A DNA stretch of 64,000 bases from Pseudomonas sp. B21-015 (lineage in GTDB: Bacteria; Pseudomonadota; Gammaproteobacteria; Pseudomonadales; Pseudomonadaceae): contig NZ_CP087196.1 of NCBI RefSeq assembly GCF_024749285.1, forward strand, positions 3,286,001 to 3,350,000, given 5' to 3'. Position 1 is the first letter of the stretch. The number at the start of each line of letters is the position of its first letter. Below, piece after piece: positions 1 to 8,927 of this stretch. The translations under genes were made by a program, and so were the position numbers. The notes beneath the pieces were generated by a model that was not told where the DNA came from, did not search any database, and saw nothing but the letters and a program-made list of their open reading frames with translations.

Positions 1-704
1 CCTCAAAGATAGAGCCAGTATCGAATTTCAAGCATGGGCTCGCGTTTCGAAACGCATTGGCCCTCAGGATCCTTTACGACATCGGCATCCGTCTTGGTGA
101 ATTGCTGAGTTTAAGATATTCAGACTTCATCCCGGCGTCGGCCGGAGAACACGCTTACATCAGAATTGAGCGCAATCACGACGACGAATTCGACCGACGG
201 ATCAACCAACCCGTGGCCAAAACACTCGGCCGCACCCTCCCGATCTCCGAACAACTTGAGCAGATGATGTTCACCTATTTGGGAACGTATCGTGCAGAGA
301 TACCAAACGTCGGCTTTGATGATGGTTCATTCATCTTCGTCAACCACAAGGGCGGACGGAATCAGGGCCGTGAAATTGAGATTGCAACGTTTCGGTCTGC
401 GCTGGCGGTGATCATCAGTCGCGACAAGAGACTCAAAGGGTTACACCCTCACCTCCTTCGACACCACTGGAACTACCGTTTCTCGCAAGACTGCATCAAG
501 CGGGGATTAAGTGACCAGAAAGCCCGGGAGGAACGAGAACACTGGATGGGGTGGGTCGCTGGCTCTCAGTCTGCTCTCGACTATGACTTGCGAAGTATTC
601 AACAGTCCGCCAACGAGCACGGGCGTGCGATCGCGTCGGACACTGCAAGAAACAAATCGGATCGCAAACGGCCCACTAACAACAGAAATGGGATCGGTGA
701 TTGA
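1..704 (+). CDS. Tyrosine recombinase/integrase, 5' end cut by window edge
   Basis: C-terminal catalytic part of a tyrosine recombinase. The frame is open to the first bases of the window, so the true start lies upstream; the TTG at 57 is internal. Visible catalytic elements are the first Arg in GIRLGELLSL, the HxxR box in HPHLLRHHW, and a late HWMGW...SALDYDLR segment that supplies the nucleophilic Tyr. It is the first of three tandem recombinases, followed by a 177-bp gap holding a heptamer repeat. Tandem tyrosine recombinases are typical of Tn554-like transposons and gamma-mobile-trio islands, where they insert the element at a specific site. The family assignment is firm; the role in this element is inferred. 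Confidence 0.85.
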   Translation, partial: SKIEPVSNFKHGLAFRNALALRILYDIGIRLGELLSLRYSDFIPASAGEHAYIRIERNHDDEFDRRINQPVAKTLGRTLPISEQLEQMMFTYLGTYRAEIPNVGFDDGSFIFVNHKGGRNQGREIEIATFRSALAVIISRDKRLKGLHPHLLRHHWNYRFSQDCIKRGLSDQKAREEREHWMGWVAGSQSALDYDLRSIQQSANEHGRAIASDTARNKSDRKRPTNNRNGIGD

Positions 705-803
705 GAAAGCATCTATTGGAATAGATATCACTTTTGCGAGAGCTCGTTACTTGCAGCCATAGCCGCATTCAGTCTGGTGCCGAACTCCCCTCGCCCGACA
801 ACT

Positions 804-853
804 AAACATAAAAACATAAAACATAAAACATAAAACATAAAACATAAAACATA
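804..853. repeat. Tandem heptamer repeat AAACATA
   Basis: Seven copies of AAACATA lie at 804-810 and 812-853, with one extra A after the first copy. They end 27 bp before the ATG of the second recombinase. The tract is strongly A-rich and occupies the place expected for the promoter and 5' leader of that gene. Copy-number change could alter promoter spacing or curvature; this is inference. Confidence 0.9.
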
Positions 854-880
854 AAAAACAAATTACCGGACGCCTGCATA

Positions 881-2524
881 ATGAACGCAAAAACAGAAAT
901 AGCTGACGAACTGACGCAGCCTCTAGACTTCGAAGACCCGAGACAAGATGACCTCGAACTTCTAGAGGAGTTCGACCGTAACCAAGCAAAGCACGCAGGT
1001 GCATATTCCGTCGAATTTATTCACAAAAAGGTGATAATTGCGGGAGCCTATCATAAGAACATCACATGCATTATGAAATTGGACAGCCAGACTCTAATTG
1101 GCTTCAAATCCACAGTCCAAGCAATCGCTCAAAGTGGTTCACGTGGGCCGCTTACACTGAGAAGCAACATCGGGACGCTCGAAAAAGCCTTGCGAGATGT
1201 TCCAACTAAAAAATTTACGCCAACGAGCTTTCAAAACCTGATCAAAAATAAAAGTAACTCGGCCGCTAATATACTTCGATTGTTTTTGAATATCTGGTAT
1301 CGGCTGGGCTATCCAGGGCTGACCTCAGAAACAATCGATGCGGTAAACTTTTTGAAACGCCCCGCCTCCCGCTCACGTGCAAGGATAACTTCTGACGACC
1401 CTACCGAAGGCTGGTATACATCTCAAGAATACGACGATCTAATTGACACTTATTGGACGGATTACGAGAGCGACAAGGTTGGTTTGCGTGATACTACGGC
1501 ATTGTTGCTCAACGGCCAATATGGCAGGCGCGGCATTCAATTAGCAACTCTTAAGGTCTGTGATTTTCAATGTGAAGATGAAACTGACGGTATCTCGGGA
1601 AAGCGGGTCAGCTTTCCTGGCGCTAAAGACAGGCACGCAGAAGAATGGTTTCGCGGATCGAAATTTGAGACCCACCCGATGGGCGATGACCTTTGGGATT
1701 TGTGCCAACTGCAAATAAAAGGCACTATATCCGACCACGAAAGATTATTTCAGTGCGAACTTACTCCATTTGAACGCAATCAGTTACCATTTTTTCAGAA
1801 AAATCCGAAAAAGTTAGTATCCCTCAAAAACAACCGATCTCAGTTATTCTCGGATAGTAGTTGTTCAACATCTCCTTTACATCTCAGGCCCGGCGGGATG
1901 GCAATTATTCTCAGCAATAATAAAGGCACTCCGGTCATTTCCCAGCGCACGGGACAGCCAGTGCGTCAGTTTGCTTACCGGATGAGGTATACGCGTGCTA
2001 GACAACTCGCACGTTTAGGAGTGCCACGCGTGACTCTGCAGTATTGGTTGGGACAAGAGTTTGAAAACTCACTAGAGCACTATTACAACGATCCAGCTGA
2101 AGACGCCCGATTGTTGAATGACGAAATGCAGATAATTCTGGGGCCACTTGCTCAAGCATTCTCTGGCTCGATTCGCGATAAAGAATCTGACGCCACACGG
2201 GGTAATGACCCATCTAGCAGAGTTGAGTTGGATGGACGGCACAGTGTCGGTAGCTGTGGCGAGCACGGTTTTTGTTCAGCATCAGTGCCCATTCCTTGCT
2301 ACCGCTGCTCCAAATTTGAGCCATGGGTCGATGCTCCACATGACGAAGTTCTCATCAGGCTGATTGAGCGCCAAGAGGAGGAAAACAACATTAATTTACC
2401 GAGCAAGGCAAGACGAATGCTCGTCCCGTTGCAGCTGGATAAGGACATCGCAGCGGTAAAGCTCGTGATCAAGTTGTGTGATGCCCGAAAACAAGAGCTC
2501 AACAAACAAGAATCCAATAAGTAA
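881..2524 (+). CDS. Tyrosine recombinase, second of tandem set (GmtY/Z- or TnpA/B-like)
   Basis: 547-aa predicted site-specific recombinase. A weakly conserved N-terminal region is followed by a catalytic half with Arg in GQYGRRGIQLATL, the second-Arg region in MRYTRARQLARLGV, and YWLGQEFENSLEHYYND carrying the candidate nucleophile Tyr. The usual HxxR histidine is not obvious (RYTRAR), so divergence of the active site is possible. The C-terminus has a cysteine/histidine cluster (C..HGFC...C..C) that looks metal-binding. No convincing Shine-Dalgarno precedes ATG 881. The 3' end overlaps the longest possible frame of the next gene, consistent with one transcription unit. Recombinases of this size with Cys-rich tails fit GMT/Tn554-type modules; which member it is cannot be decided by eye. 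Confidence 0.75.
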   Translation: MNAKTEIADELTQPLDFEDPRQDDLELLEEFDRNQAKHAGAYSVEFIHKKVIIAGAYHKNITCIMKLDSQTLIGFKSTVQAIAQSGSRGPLTLRSNIGTLEKALRDVPTKKFTPTSFQNLIKNKSNSAANILRLFLNIWYRLGYPGLTSETIDAVNFLKRPASRSRARITSDDPTEGWYTSQEYDDLIDTYWTDYESDKVGLRDTTALLLNGQYGRRGIQLATLKVCDFQCEDETDGISGKRVSFPGAKDRHAEEWFRGSKFETHPMGDDLWDLCQLQIKGTISDHERLFQCELTPFERNQLPFFQKNPKKLVSLKNNRSQLFSDSSCSTSPLHLRPGGMAIILSNNKGTPVISQRTGQPVRQFAYRMRYTRARQLARLGVPRVTLQYWLGQEFENSLEHYYNDPAEDARLLNDEMQIILGPLAQAFSGSIRDKESDATRGNDPSSRVELDGRHSVGSCGEHGFCSASVPIPCYRCSKFEPWVDAPHDEVLIRLIERQEEENNINLPSKARRMLVPLQLDKDIAAVKLVIKLCDARKQELNKQESNK

Positions 2525-2627
2525 CGAAACGATTAATCGAAGAAAAATATTCCGAATAAGCGCCCAAGTAGTCCAGAACACTCTTCACGAAAAACACATC
2601 ATGCGACTGAGAGCGAGTGAGACAAAC

Positions 2628-4673
2628 ATGACCAATACGATCCCATTTCGGTCGAAATCCCAGTTAACCAACCAAAAAAATTTGGCAAACTACATCCACC
2701 TGGCTCAAAATATCAGTCCAGTTTGGAAAAATTTACCTGGTTTTTCGTGGAGTGCTAACATCTGGAACACCCCGCGCGGTTTACTTCGCTTCATGAAATA
2801 TGGCATAAAATTGCACGCAAGAGCGCTGCCCATGCCGGCACAGCAATTTGATTCAGGCTACATGGAGTTTGCTAAGGCTTATCTACTCAATAGCCGGCGC
2901 GGCGATCCCACAAAAGCATTCCGCGTAGACTATCTTGCCGTACAGATTGTTGGTGCAGCTCTGGTTGAGGTGGATGGCTATGCAGACATAACCCGGTTAT
3001 CTCCGCTGCATCTTGAGAAAGCGGTTGATATTATCAAAAAGAGAAAGAAGGGTCAGCTTAACGCAGCAGTGGCCCTCAAAGCTCTTGTGCGTGTAGTGGC
3101 ACAGCAGAATATCACCTCTCATAGCCTCAAATACTGGGAGCATCCGTTCTCAGTCAAGGATTTAGCAAGGGATGAAGAACCTACGAAATCCTCTCTTCCA
3201 GATGACGACGCACTGCTGGCGTTTGCAGAAATTTTCTCTCGGGGTTACCACGGCGAGCTTGATGATGAAGCAGCTTATGTATCAAGCATCACCGCGATTC
3301 TGTTGTCGGTGCCTATGCGCATCGCGGAGAAAATGCGCCTGCGGCTGGACTCATTGAAATCAGAAACAGACAAACAGGGCGTTATCCAGTGGTACCTACA
3401 CTACTACTCTACCAAAAATAAGAAGATGGTTACGAAGGGTATCCCAGCGGTAATGGCAGATCATTGCCGAGAAGCGTTTAAGCGCCTTGAAAATATTACG
3501 AAAGAAGGTCGTAAACTAGCAATTTACCTTGAGAGCGGATCGACTGCGTTTTTTCCACACCCTGGAGTACCGGATGTTCCTAGAGACCAGATTCTGACAC
3601 CGCAACAAGTCTCGGCGGCGCTCGGTCGACCGTCAATTGCATCTGCAGAAACTTTGATAAAACACCTCACGGGTTCTTACGAGCTCGGAATGTGGACGCT
3701 TGATAAGCTCTGGGAATTGATTCGCGCCTATAACATGCGCAAGAATCCATTCTTTCCTTATCAGGTAAACCCTGACCTCTATCCCGTCAAACCACCGAAA
3801 ATGTCGGAGTCATTACTCTGCTTCCTGAAATTTCAGCTGGGTGAATTCAGAACCACCAGCCCCGCGCTACTCGCGCCGACTAACCAGCATCACTACTCCA
3901 AACGCGTCGCGCCCAGCAAGGTGAGTTCAGTCAATGGCAAGACTTATGAGTCTTTTTTGAGCCGGCACGGATATCCCGACACCTCGCTCAGATCGCACCA
4001 GCTGCGTCACTTTCTGAACACGGCAGCCAAAGAGGCGGGCCAAAGCATCGAGTTCATTACGCACTGGAGTGGTCGAGCCTCGGTCAAACAGACTCGCGAC
4101 TATATCCACCAAGACCCTAGACGGGAAGCCCGCAAGCTGAGCGAAAGCCTCATCCCTGTTGCAGACGTGACTCCAGAGCCTATCACCGCCGCTGAATACG
4201 ACGTTCGCGACAAAGGCCCAATCATCGCAACGCGTTACGGCATTTGCATGCACGCCTGGACAACGAGCGCCTGCCAGAAGTCAGGTGATTGCCTCAACTG
4301 CTCTGATCTTTTGCACTGCAAAGGGCACAAAAACTCGCTTCAAGCCGTAAAGGTTGAACGGGATCATGTGGCGGAGAACCTAGGAGCAACGCTTAAAGAG
4401 ATCGAGGCAGGAAATCGACCTGCCACGCGCTGGGTAGATACTCATACTCGCTATCTGGAGAGACTGAACCAAATCGTGGCCATGCACGAAAACCCGGACA
4501 TTCCAGATGGCAGCCCTGTGCAGATGGTGGGCAAAGACTTCACGCATGCGAAAAGAATTTTGGCTAAAAAGCAGCCGCAGCTCGACAAAGACAGCGTAGT
4601 CACTGACATTCTGGACGACATCTATGACGACGACCTGCGGCTTTGCCTCAACGAAATGATGGGAACGAACTGA
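2628..4673 (+). CDS. Large tyrosine recombinase, third of tandem set (GmtZ/TnpB-like)
   Basis: About 681 aa from ATG 2628, which has a GAGTGAG-type ribosome site; ATG 2601 or GTG 2478 in the same frame are alternatives. The catalytic domain is recognisable: VPMRIAEKMRL (first Arg), HQLRHFLN (HxxR) and HWSGRASVKQTRDYIH (His plus nucleophile Tyr). A C-terminal cluster (CMHAW...C...C..C...CKGH) resembles a zinc ribbon, matching the preceding recombinase. The stop is one base before the start of the 137-aa gene, so the two are translationally linked. In Tn554 and GMT modules the large recombinase directly precedes a small accessory protein, as here. Confidence 0.85.
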   Translation: MTNTIPFRSKSQLTNQKNLANYIHLAQNISPVWKNLPGFSWSANIWNTPRGLLRFMKYGIKLHARALPMPAQQFDSGYMEFAKAYLLNSRRGDPTKAFRVDYLAVQIVGAALVEVDGYADITRLSPLHLEKAVDIIKKRKKGQLNAAVALKALVRVVAQQNITSHSLKYWEHPFSVKDLARDEEPTKSSLPDDDALLAFAEIFSRGYHGELDDEAAYVSSITAILLSVPMRIAEKMRLRLDSLKSETDKQGVIQWYLHYYSTKNKKMVTKGIPAVMADHCREAFKRLENITKEGRKLAIYLESGSTAFFPHPGVPDVPRDQILTPQQVSAALGRPSIASAETLIKHLTGSYELGMWTLDKLWELIRAYNMRKNPFFPYQVNPDLYPVKPPKMSESLLCFLKFQLGEFRTTSPALLAPTNQHHYSKRVAPSKVSSVNGKTYESFLSRHGYPDTSLRSHQLRHFLNTAAKEAGQSIEFITHWSGRASVKQTRDYIHQDPRREARKLSESLIPVADVTPEPITAAEYDVRDKGPIIATRYGICMHAWTTSACQKSGDCLNCSDLLHCKGHKNSLQAVKVERDHVAENLGATLKEIEAGNRPATRWVDTHTRYLERLNQIVAMHENPDIPDGSPVQMVGKDFTHAKRILAKKQPQLDKDSVVTDILDDIYDDDLRLCLNEMMGTN

Positions 4674-4674
4674 C

Positions 4675-5088
4675 ATGCCCCGCGCCTTCACTCCCAAAGA
4701 ATTGAAAGCGATCACCAACCTCATCAGAGATTGGCCGATCGACAAAAAGCTGACTTGGGATGCCATCTGCAAGTCTTCGGAATCGGTGTTGGATTTCGTC
4801 CCCACGCGCCAGGCGTTTGCAGACAAGCCGGCGGTGATCAACGCCTACAAAATCCGAAAAGCCGCCATCACGTCTAATCGAGACAGGCTCGCGAGCATTC
4901 CAAAGCCGAAGAGCCTCACCGCTGCGGCGGAGACGATTGCGAGGCAGCAAGCTCAGATCAATCAGCTGAAGAATGAGCTGCAGGGAATGGCGGATATGGC
5001 ACGACGGTTTATTCACAATGCGGTGCTTCATGGCTTGAAACGCGAAGATCTGAACGCGCCTCTGCCCAAGCATGATCGCAAGGAGTAA
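4675..5088 (+). CDS. Small accessory recombination protein (GmtX/TnpC-like)
   Basis: 137-aa protein with a basic, helical N-terminal half (FTPKELKAITNLIRDWP, then a possible helix-turn-helix around residues 25-50). A predicted coiled coil follows (ETIARQQAQINQLKNELQ), then a conserved tail with RRFIHNAVLHGL. It begins one base after the recombinase stop. Its size and position match the third protein of Tn554 (TnpC) and of gamma-mobile-trio modules (GmtX), thought to help orientation or synapsis. A decayed relative lies at about 10.97 kb. The family is inferred from layout and tail similarity; function is not shown by motif. Confidence 0.7.
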   Translation: MPRAFTPKELKAITNLIRDWPIDKKLTWDAICKSSESVLDFVPTRQAFADKPAVINAYKIRKAAITSNRDRLASIPKPKSLTAAAETIARQQAQINQLKNELQGMADMARRFIHNAVLHGLKREDLNAPLPKHDRKE

Positions 5089-5270
5089 AGCGCTTTGCCC
5101 TGATGTAGTTTTCAATGACCGACGCCAGCAGTGATGGGATGGCCTCACTCACCTGGCTCACCTCAATGCCCGTACTCACCCATCGTCAGGGTCGTTTCAC
5201 TACATAGGTATGATGCTGGTGAGTATTGGGCAGCATCGACGGCACGAGCACATGAAGCCAGGGCGTTCAG

Positions 5271-6086
5271 ATGCCTGATTCTCCCATTAACGAGCAACGG
5301 CTAGACCTGATGAAAAAGAATCAAATCTCAATGGAAGAATGCGTAGCGCAGTATTTGAGCGACAAGAAGGATTGCCTGCCTTCTCTATACACATGGAAAT
5401 TCACTAGCAGCATAGCGACCGAAAGATTCGGGATTTCGTTTTCAGGCCAAACCTTGTTCGACAAAGTGATGGAGCTGAAAAAATCATTACGGCAACAGGT
5501 CGCATCGAGCACCTGTACCGTCAGGCAGGCTGAAATCGCGATGTACTTTATTAAGGAATGGGGTGGGATACGGCGTTTTACCAAGGTTAACGAAACGCTC
5601 GCACTCTTCAGCGGACTCAAGGGCTCGCCGGTTGCCCCTCAGCGGTTGAAGATCCCCTTCCAAGGCATAAGCAGCTGGTCGAAGTGGGCTTCGATCGTGT
5701 GTCCCGACTGGGCCTGTATCTATGATACTCGTGTCGCATACTCCCTGAATGCCATCAATTACCTGGCCGGTGCCAACCAACTGATTTTTCCGACGCCGCC
5801 CGGTCAAAATTCGCGCCTCAAGATGTTGGATGTCACCACCCTGCTTTTGAGCCAGCGGCTTCAAAACGGTGAAAGCAGTGATCCGGCTAAAGTGAGAATC
5901 AAGCATCTAATCCCGAAAGCTGACACCTACCTGAAATACTTGGCCCTATTGCGCGGAGTCAGCACAGCGTTATGGGAGGATCCGGGTCGTATTCATGAGG
6001 TGGAGATGCTGCTGTTCGCTCTGGCCGATGGAGAGATCTACAACGACGTGTTCGAGCGACTTTCAACAGATTCACCCATGCTTTAG
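5271..6086 (+). CDS. Hypothetical protein of the recombination module
   Basis: 271 aa, no membrane segment or signal peptide. A central WSKWASIVCPDWACIYDTRVAYSLNAINYL segment (abbreviated here; about residues 135-165) looks like a conserved core. I do not recognise a catalytic motif. It follows the recombinases on the same strand after 182 bp, so it may be element-encoded rather than cargo. The start ATG 5271 lies within a region lacking a strong ribosome site; ATG 5310 (MKKNQIS) is an alternative. Confidence 0.6.
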   Translation: MPDSPINEQRLDLMKKNQISMEECVAQYLSDKKDCLPSLYTWKFTSSIATERFGISFSGQTLFDKVMELKKSLRQQVASSTCTVRQAEIAMYFIKEWGGIRRFTKVNETLALFSGLKGSPVAPQRLKIPFQGISSWSKWASIVCPDWACIYDTRVAYSLNAINYLAGANQLIFPTPPGQNSRLKMLDVTTLLLSQRLQNGESSDPAKVRIKHLIPKADTYLKYLALLRGVSTALWEDPGRIHEVEMLLFALADGEIYNDVFERLSTDSPML

Positions 6087-6320
6087 GAGGTCGTAAGCCG
6101 AGCTTGCAATGATTTCGTTTTGCCTAATGCCGATCTTCCTGAATCGGCGCTGGGCACGATTGGACAGCGGCTTGGAAAATATATGGCCTGGCCCTAAAGC
6201 CAGATAGTGTTTGACGGGAGATCTGGACGGAGTAGCGGCACTGTTCGCGGGCAGCGCTCCATGCCCGCCTGCCTCTTTAAAGCCGACAGCGAATGGTGAT
6301 TCCAGTCCCATAGACATCAC
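6072..6320 (-). CDS. Possible small ORF, doubtful
   Basis: An 82-aa frame opposite the gap between two + strand genes, overlapping the end of the 271-aa gene by 15 bp. It has a basic C-terminal half (SNRAQRRFRKIGIRQNE) but no recognised domain. It is the only candidate in the 340-bp stretch 6087-6427, where nothing else is visible. Treat it as weak. Confidence 0.2.
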   Translation of the reverse strand: MMSMGLESPFAVGFKEAGGHGALPANSAATPSRSPVKHYLALGPGHIFSKPLSNRAQRRFRKIGIRQNEIIASSAYDLLKHG

Positions 6321-6427
6321 GCCGATGGTACGAGCAGAGAGAATCGTTTTTTGACCATGACTTCGGGGTGATCGGCTGCGTAACTTGTGAGAGGATTTCT
6401 CGGTATCCCATCGCCGAGTAAAGCACC

Positions 6428-6862
6428 ATGATTGCTGCGTTCAACAGTACTGCGCTACACCGTAGAAAAGATCCTCCCAAACGTTCAGTTTACCTATCGC
6501 TTGTCGCCGCATCCCCTTGCATGGCACTTGCAGCATTATGGAATCAGGGAGACCTGACGGTTGTCAGCGCATCAATCACACTGTCGGTGGCTGCCTACCT
6601 ATATTTGCGCCTAGAGACGATTCAAAATTGTTTCCGACCAGCATGGGCAAAGGAATATGAATGGAAGCTTGCGAAACTCATGGCGCAACTTTCTTGTGAA
6701 GGGCTCTCTGCAGTAGAGCGTCAGAAGCTACTGAATCGAATAGACGACCTCAAAGACCGCTATCATCTGGTGACCTCGTCCCAGGTGACCTACCGCTGGA
6801 TCAAGCGCCAAGCCTATGCAATGCTTTTTATCGCCAGAATTCTGCGCCTCAACATTCGCTAG
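6428..6862 (+). CDS. Small membrane protein, unknown
   Basis: 144 aa. A basic N-terminus is followed by two close hydrophobic segments (about residues 22-38 and 43-62), giving a hairpin in the inner membrane with a charged cytoplasmic tail. The tail has a coiled-coil-like stretch (AVERQKLLNRIDDLKDRYHL). Family not recognised. A perfect hairpin starts four bases after its stop, so this looks like the end of a transcript. Confidence 0.55.
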   Translation: MIAAFNSTALHRRKDPPKRSVYLSLVAASPCMALAALWNQGDLTVVSASITLSVAAYLYLRLETIQNCFRPAWAKEYEWKLAKLMAQLSCEGLSAVERQKLLNRIDDLKDRYHLVTSSQVTYRWIKRQAYAMLFIARILRLNIR

Positions 6863-6865
6863 CGA

Positions 6866-6902
6866 TGTAGAGCTTCACGATGAACCGTCGTGAAGCTCTA
6901 CA
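6866..6902. terminator. Perfect 15-bp hairpin after the membrane-protein gene
   Basis: TGTAGAGCTTCACGA at 6866-6880 and its exact reverse complement at 6888-6902 flank a 7-nt loop. There is no T-run on either side, so it is either an unusual terminator or a structural element. It sits immediately downstream of the stop at 6862. Confidence 0.6.
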
Positions 6903-7054
6903 AATCAGGGCAGCATTAGACCTGAAATACTGACTGTCTCTGCGTTTGCTGAGCGTACTTTTACGTTCTGGTGATTGAGTTTACCAGCAAGCAACTGAAT
7001 TACTGCGCATGCTACGGGCAGTCACTGACCTATCAAACACAAGGGCGCTAAATT

Positions 7055-7543
7055 GTGAAGTTTGAAGATATCCTGGGGAAGCCCCAGGAACGCGAGCACG
7101 CTGAAATCACCGATATCTCTGTTTTGATCCCTAGTAGCGCGATCGCTCATCTGGAGATCGCTTTGGAGAGCCAATGGACACCAGCAGAGAAAGGCTGGAT
7201 GTACCGTGTTGATGCAGCTAATCCTGCAATCCCACTGCTGCGCCACGTCCACATTGCAAAAAAACAACACACCGCTTCAAAGGACATGCAGGTCTCGTGG
7301 AATGTGGACGGTACCCGGCATGACAAGAAATCATTTAACAAGAAGATCGGCCAGCAGAACTATGTCCGAAATCTAGCAAAAGAGGCGCTCAAGCTGGACT
7401 GGTCAATCAGCCTAGAAAGCAACGGCACTATTGCACAGAGTGGCTCGATCATAGGCGACAAACCTACGTTTTCCGAAGACGGCTCGGAAGCCTACATCCA
7501 GTTTTCCCTGCGACAGCCCTGGCCGAAAACCTTCGACTGGTAA
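7055..7543 (+). CDS. Hypothetical protein, possibly DUF6367-like
   Basis: 162 aa from GTG 7055, with AAGGGC upstream. The centre has a conserved-looking HVHIAKKQHTASKDMQVSWN / DGTRHDKKSFN region, reminiscent of the small DUF6367 family. That assignment is from memory and tentative. No signal peptide or membrane segment. A small membrane ORF follows in what may be the same transcript. Function unknown. Confidence 0.55.
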   Translation: MKFEDILGKPQEREHAEITDISVLIPSSAIAHLEIALESQWTPAEKGWMYRVDAANPAIPLLRHVHIAKKQHTASKDMQVSWNVDGTRHDKKSFNKKIGQQNYVRNLAKEALKLDWSISLESNGTIAQSGSIIGDKPTFSEDGSEAYIQFSLRQPWPKTFDW

Positions 7544-7596
7544 CTCGGATTCGCAAGCTGAACGATCAGCGACAAGCTACGACTCTCCTCATTGGC

Positions 7597-7848
7597 TTGG
7601 TGCTGTTAACAATTTCGGATATTTGGGCGGGCTATGCGTCTGGCACTGAGACGCTAATCCTGTGGGTCGCCAGAGGGTATGAAGTTCCGTTTTACCTGTA
7701 TCTGGCCTTAGCTATATTCACCCTGCCCGTCTTTACGATCCTTAAGCCTTGGCCCCGGGCCTATGCCTATCATCCGCGTCTACGCAGACAAAAGGATCAA
7801 GAGCGAAAGGAGCTGTATAGCTCAGATGGGACGACGCGGCTGGGATAA
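7597..7848 (+). CDS. Small membrane protein, start uncertain
   Basis: Up to 83 aa from TTG 7597. The frame is open upstream past the preceding stop, with in-frame ATT 7549 and CTG 7558 giving a cytoplasmic N-terminus (KLNDQRQATTLL). Two hydrophobic stretches (around TLLIGLVLLTISDIW and YLYLALAIFTLPVFTIL) and a basic C-terminal tail suggest a two-pass inner-membrane protein. No family recognised. Confidence 0.45.
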   Translation: MVLLTISDIWAGYASGTETLILWVARGYEVPFYLYLALAIFTLPVFTILKPWPRAYAYHPRLRRQKDQERKELYSSDGTTRLG

Positions 7849-7915
7849 CCCACTCTGATGATGCGGGCGTTATGAGGGAGCGTTGCCCTGATGCGCTCAC
7901 TGTTTCATCACCCGC

Positions 7916-8122
7916 TCACGCTACCTGCACATTGAATCGAACAGAGGTCACTACGTCAGAATCTAAAAGTTCGACGATCCAATCTGGGCCTCGGGACGTC
8001 TTACGAAGCTGTTTGAAGTGAATTTCAGGGGCCTGCCTAGAGCGCAGCGGGCCCATTAGCACCTCACATTCATCCGTGCTGACATCGTATGACCCGAGGA
8101 CAATAAAGGCCCATGTCTTCAC
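7916..8122 (-). CDS. Small hypothetical protein downstream of HNH gene
   Basis: 68 aa from GTG 8122. It lies 37 bp after the HNH nuclease stop on the same strand, so it could be a companion. The pattern of short beta-like segments (TWAFIVLGSYDVS, WIVELLDSDVVTSVRFNV) is compatible with a small folded protein. No known domain. Confidence 0.4.
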   Translation of the reverse strand: MKTWAFIVLGSYDVSTDECEVLMGPLRSRQAPEIHFKQLRKTSRGPDWIVELLDSDVVTSVRFNVQVA

Positions 8123-8158
8123 GATGGACGCTCGTGAAGCGTTATGAAAATCAAAGAA

Positions 8159-8845
8159 TCATCGGCCTGCAGCACTCATTTCTCGAACGTATTCTTTTAG
8201 TGCATCGATGCCGTGTAACAATTCATCTGAGTGAGCGAGCCTGTGACAGTTGGCACATAGCAGAGCCAGATCCTCCAACTTGGTCTTACCCTTGTGATTT
8301 TCATGAGACAGTGGAATCTGATGGTGACACTCGATGACCCGGAAACCAGCCTCGCCATAAACTGCGAAGAAATCGATAGCGCAGGCTTCACATTCAAGCT
8401 TTCCGGTTTGATCGAAACGCTCCCACTTCAAACGCAGCGAGAGGCCTTTAACCCGTTCACGCCGACGATGCTGGGTCAGCCGTAGAGAACCTTCCGCGTA
8501 CTCTTGGGAAGCTAGACCATCCATTGACTGCAAGAATTTGAAACGAAGCGCTGTGACTTGATCAGATTTCGCGGCCAACCCGGGCAAATCACCTTGGTTG
8601 TAGAAATCAAAATTTCTCAGGACATGAACGAACACCTTGGTTGAGTCCTCATCAAGTGAAGCGTCTCTCCATTGGTCAGAGCAAACCTTCCCGTCAGGCC
8701 CCTGCCCGCCACACCGATCATGAGAAGGGCACGACTTCAAACACTCCAAGTGATCTTGCAGGTGCCAGCCTTCCTGACCGGGCATCACTGAATCCAAAAT
8801 CTGCTGTTCTTTCTTCGTTAACTTTACGGCCTCTTGAACCTGCAT
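8159..8845 (-). CDS. HNH endonuclease family protein
   Basis: 228 aa, with a CGGAG ribosome site 6 bp before ATG 8845. The C-terminal third is a classical HNH nuclease fold: ECEAC, then VIECHHQIPLS (catalytic His pair) and LALLCANCHRLAH (zinc ligands and second His). The N-terminal half has a CxxH...C..Q...C metal-binding-like patch and no recognised specificity domain. HNH proteins of this build are common in defence-rich islands as restriction-type nucleases. Whether it acts alone or with the 68-aa gene downstream is unknown. Confidence 0.8.
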   Translation of the reverse strand: MQVQEAVKLTKKEQQILDSVMPGQEGWHLQDHLECLKSCPSHDRCGGQGPDGKVCSDQWRDASLDEDSTKVFVHVLRNFDFYNQGDLPGLAAKSDQVTALRFKFLQSMDGLASQEYAEGSLRLTQHRRRERVKGLSLRLKWERFDQTGKLECEACAIDFFAVYGEAGFRVIECHHQIPLSHENHKGKTKLEDLALLCANCHRLAHSDELLHGIDALKEYVREMSAAGR

Positions 8846-8927
8846 TGGTATCTCCGTGAACCTGCCAGATCGATCAATAGTCCATTGTGACTATGTCGCT
8901 TCTTCATTCAACCACTCGCTGTTTAAA

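Noticed and set aside
804..853. CRISPR-like repeats
   Set aside because: The unit is a 7-bp tandem repeat with no spacers.
6866..6902. Integron attC site
   Set aside because: The hairpin is perfectly symmetric, lacks the R and L core motifs, and no integron integrase of the IntI type is seen.
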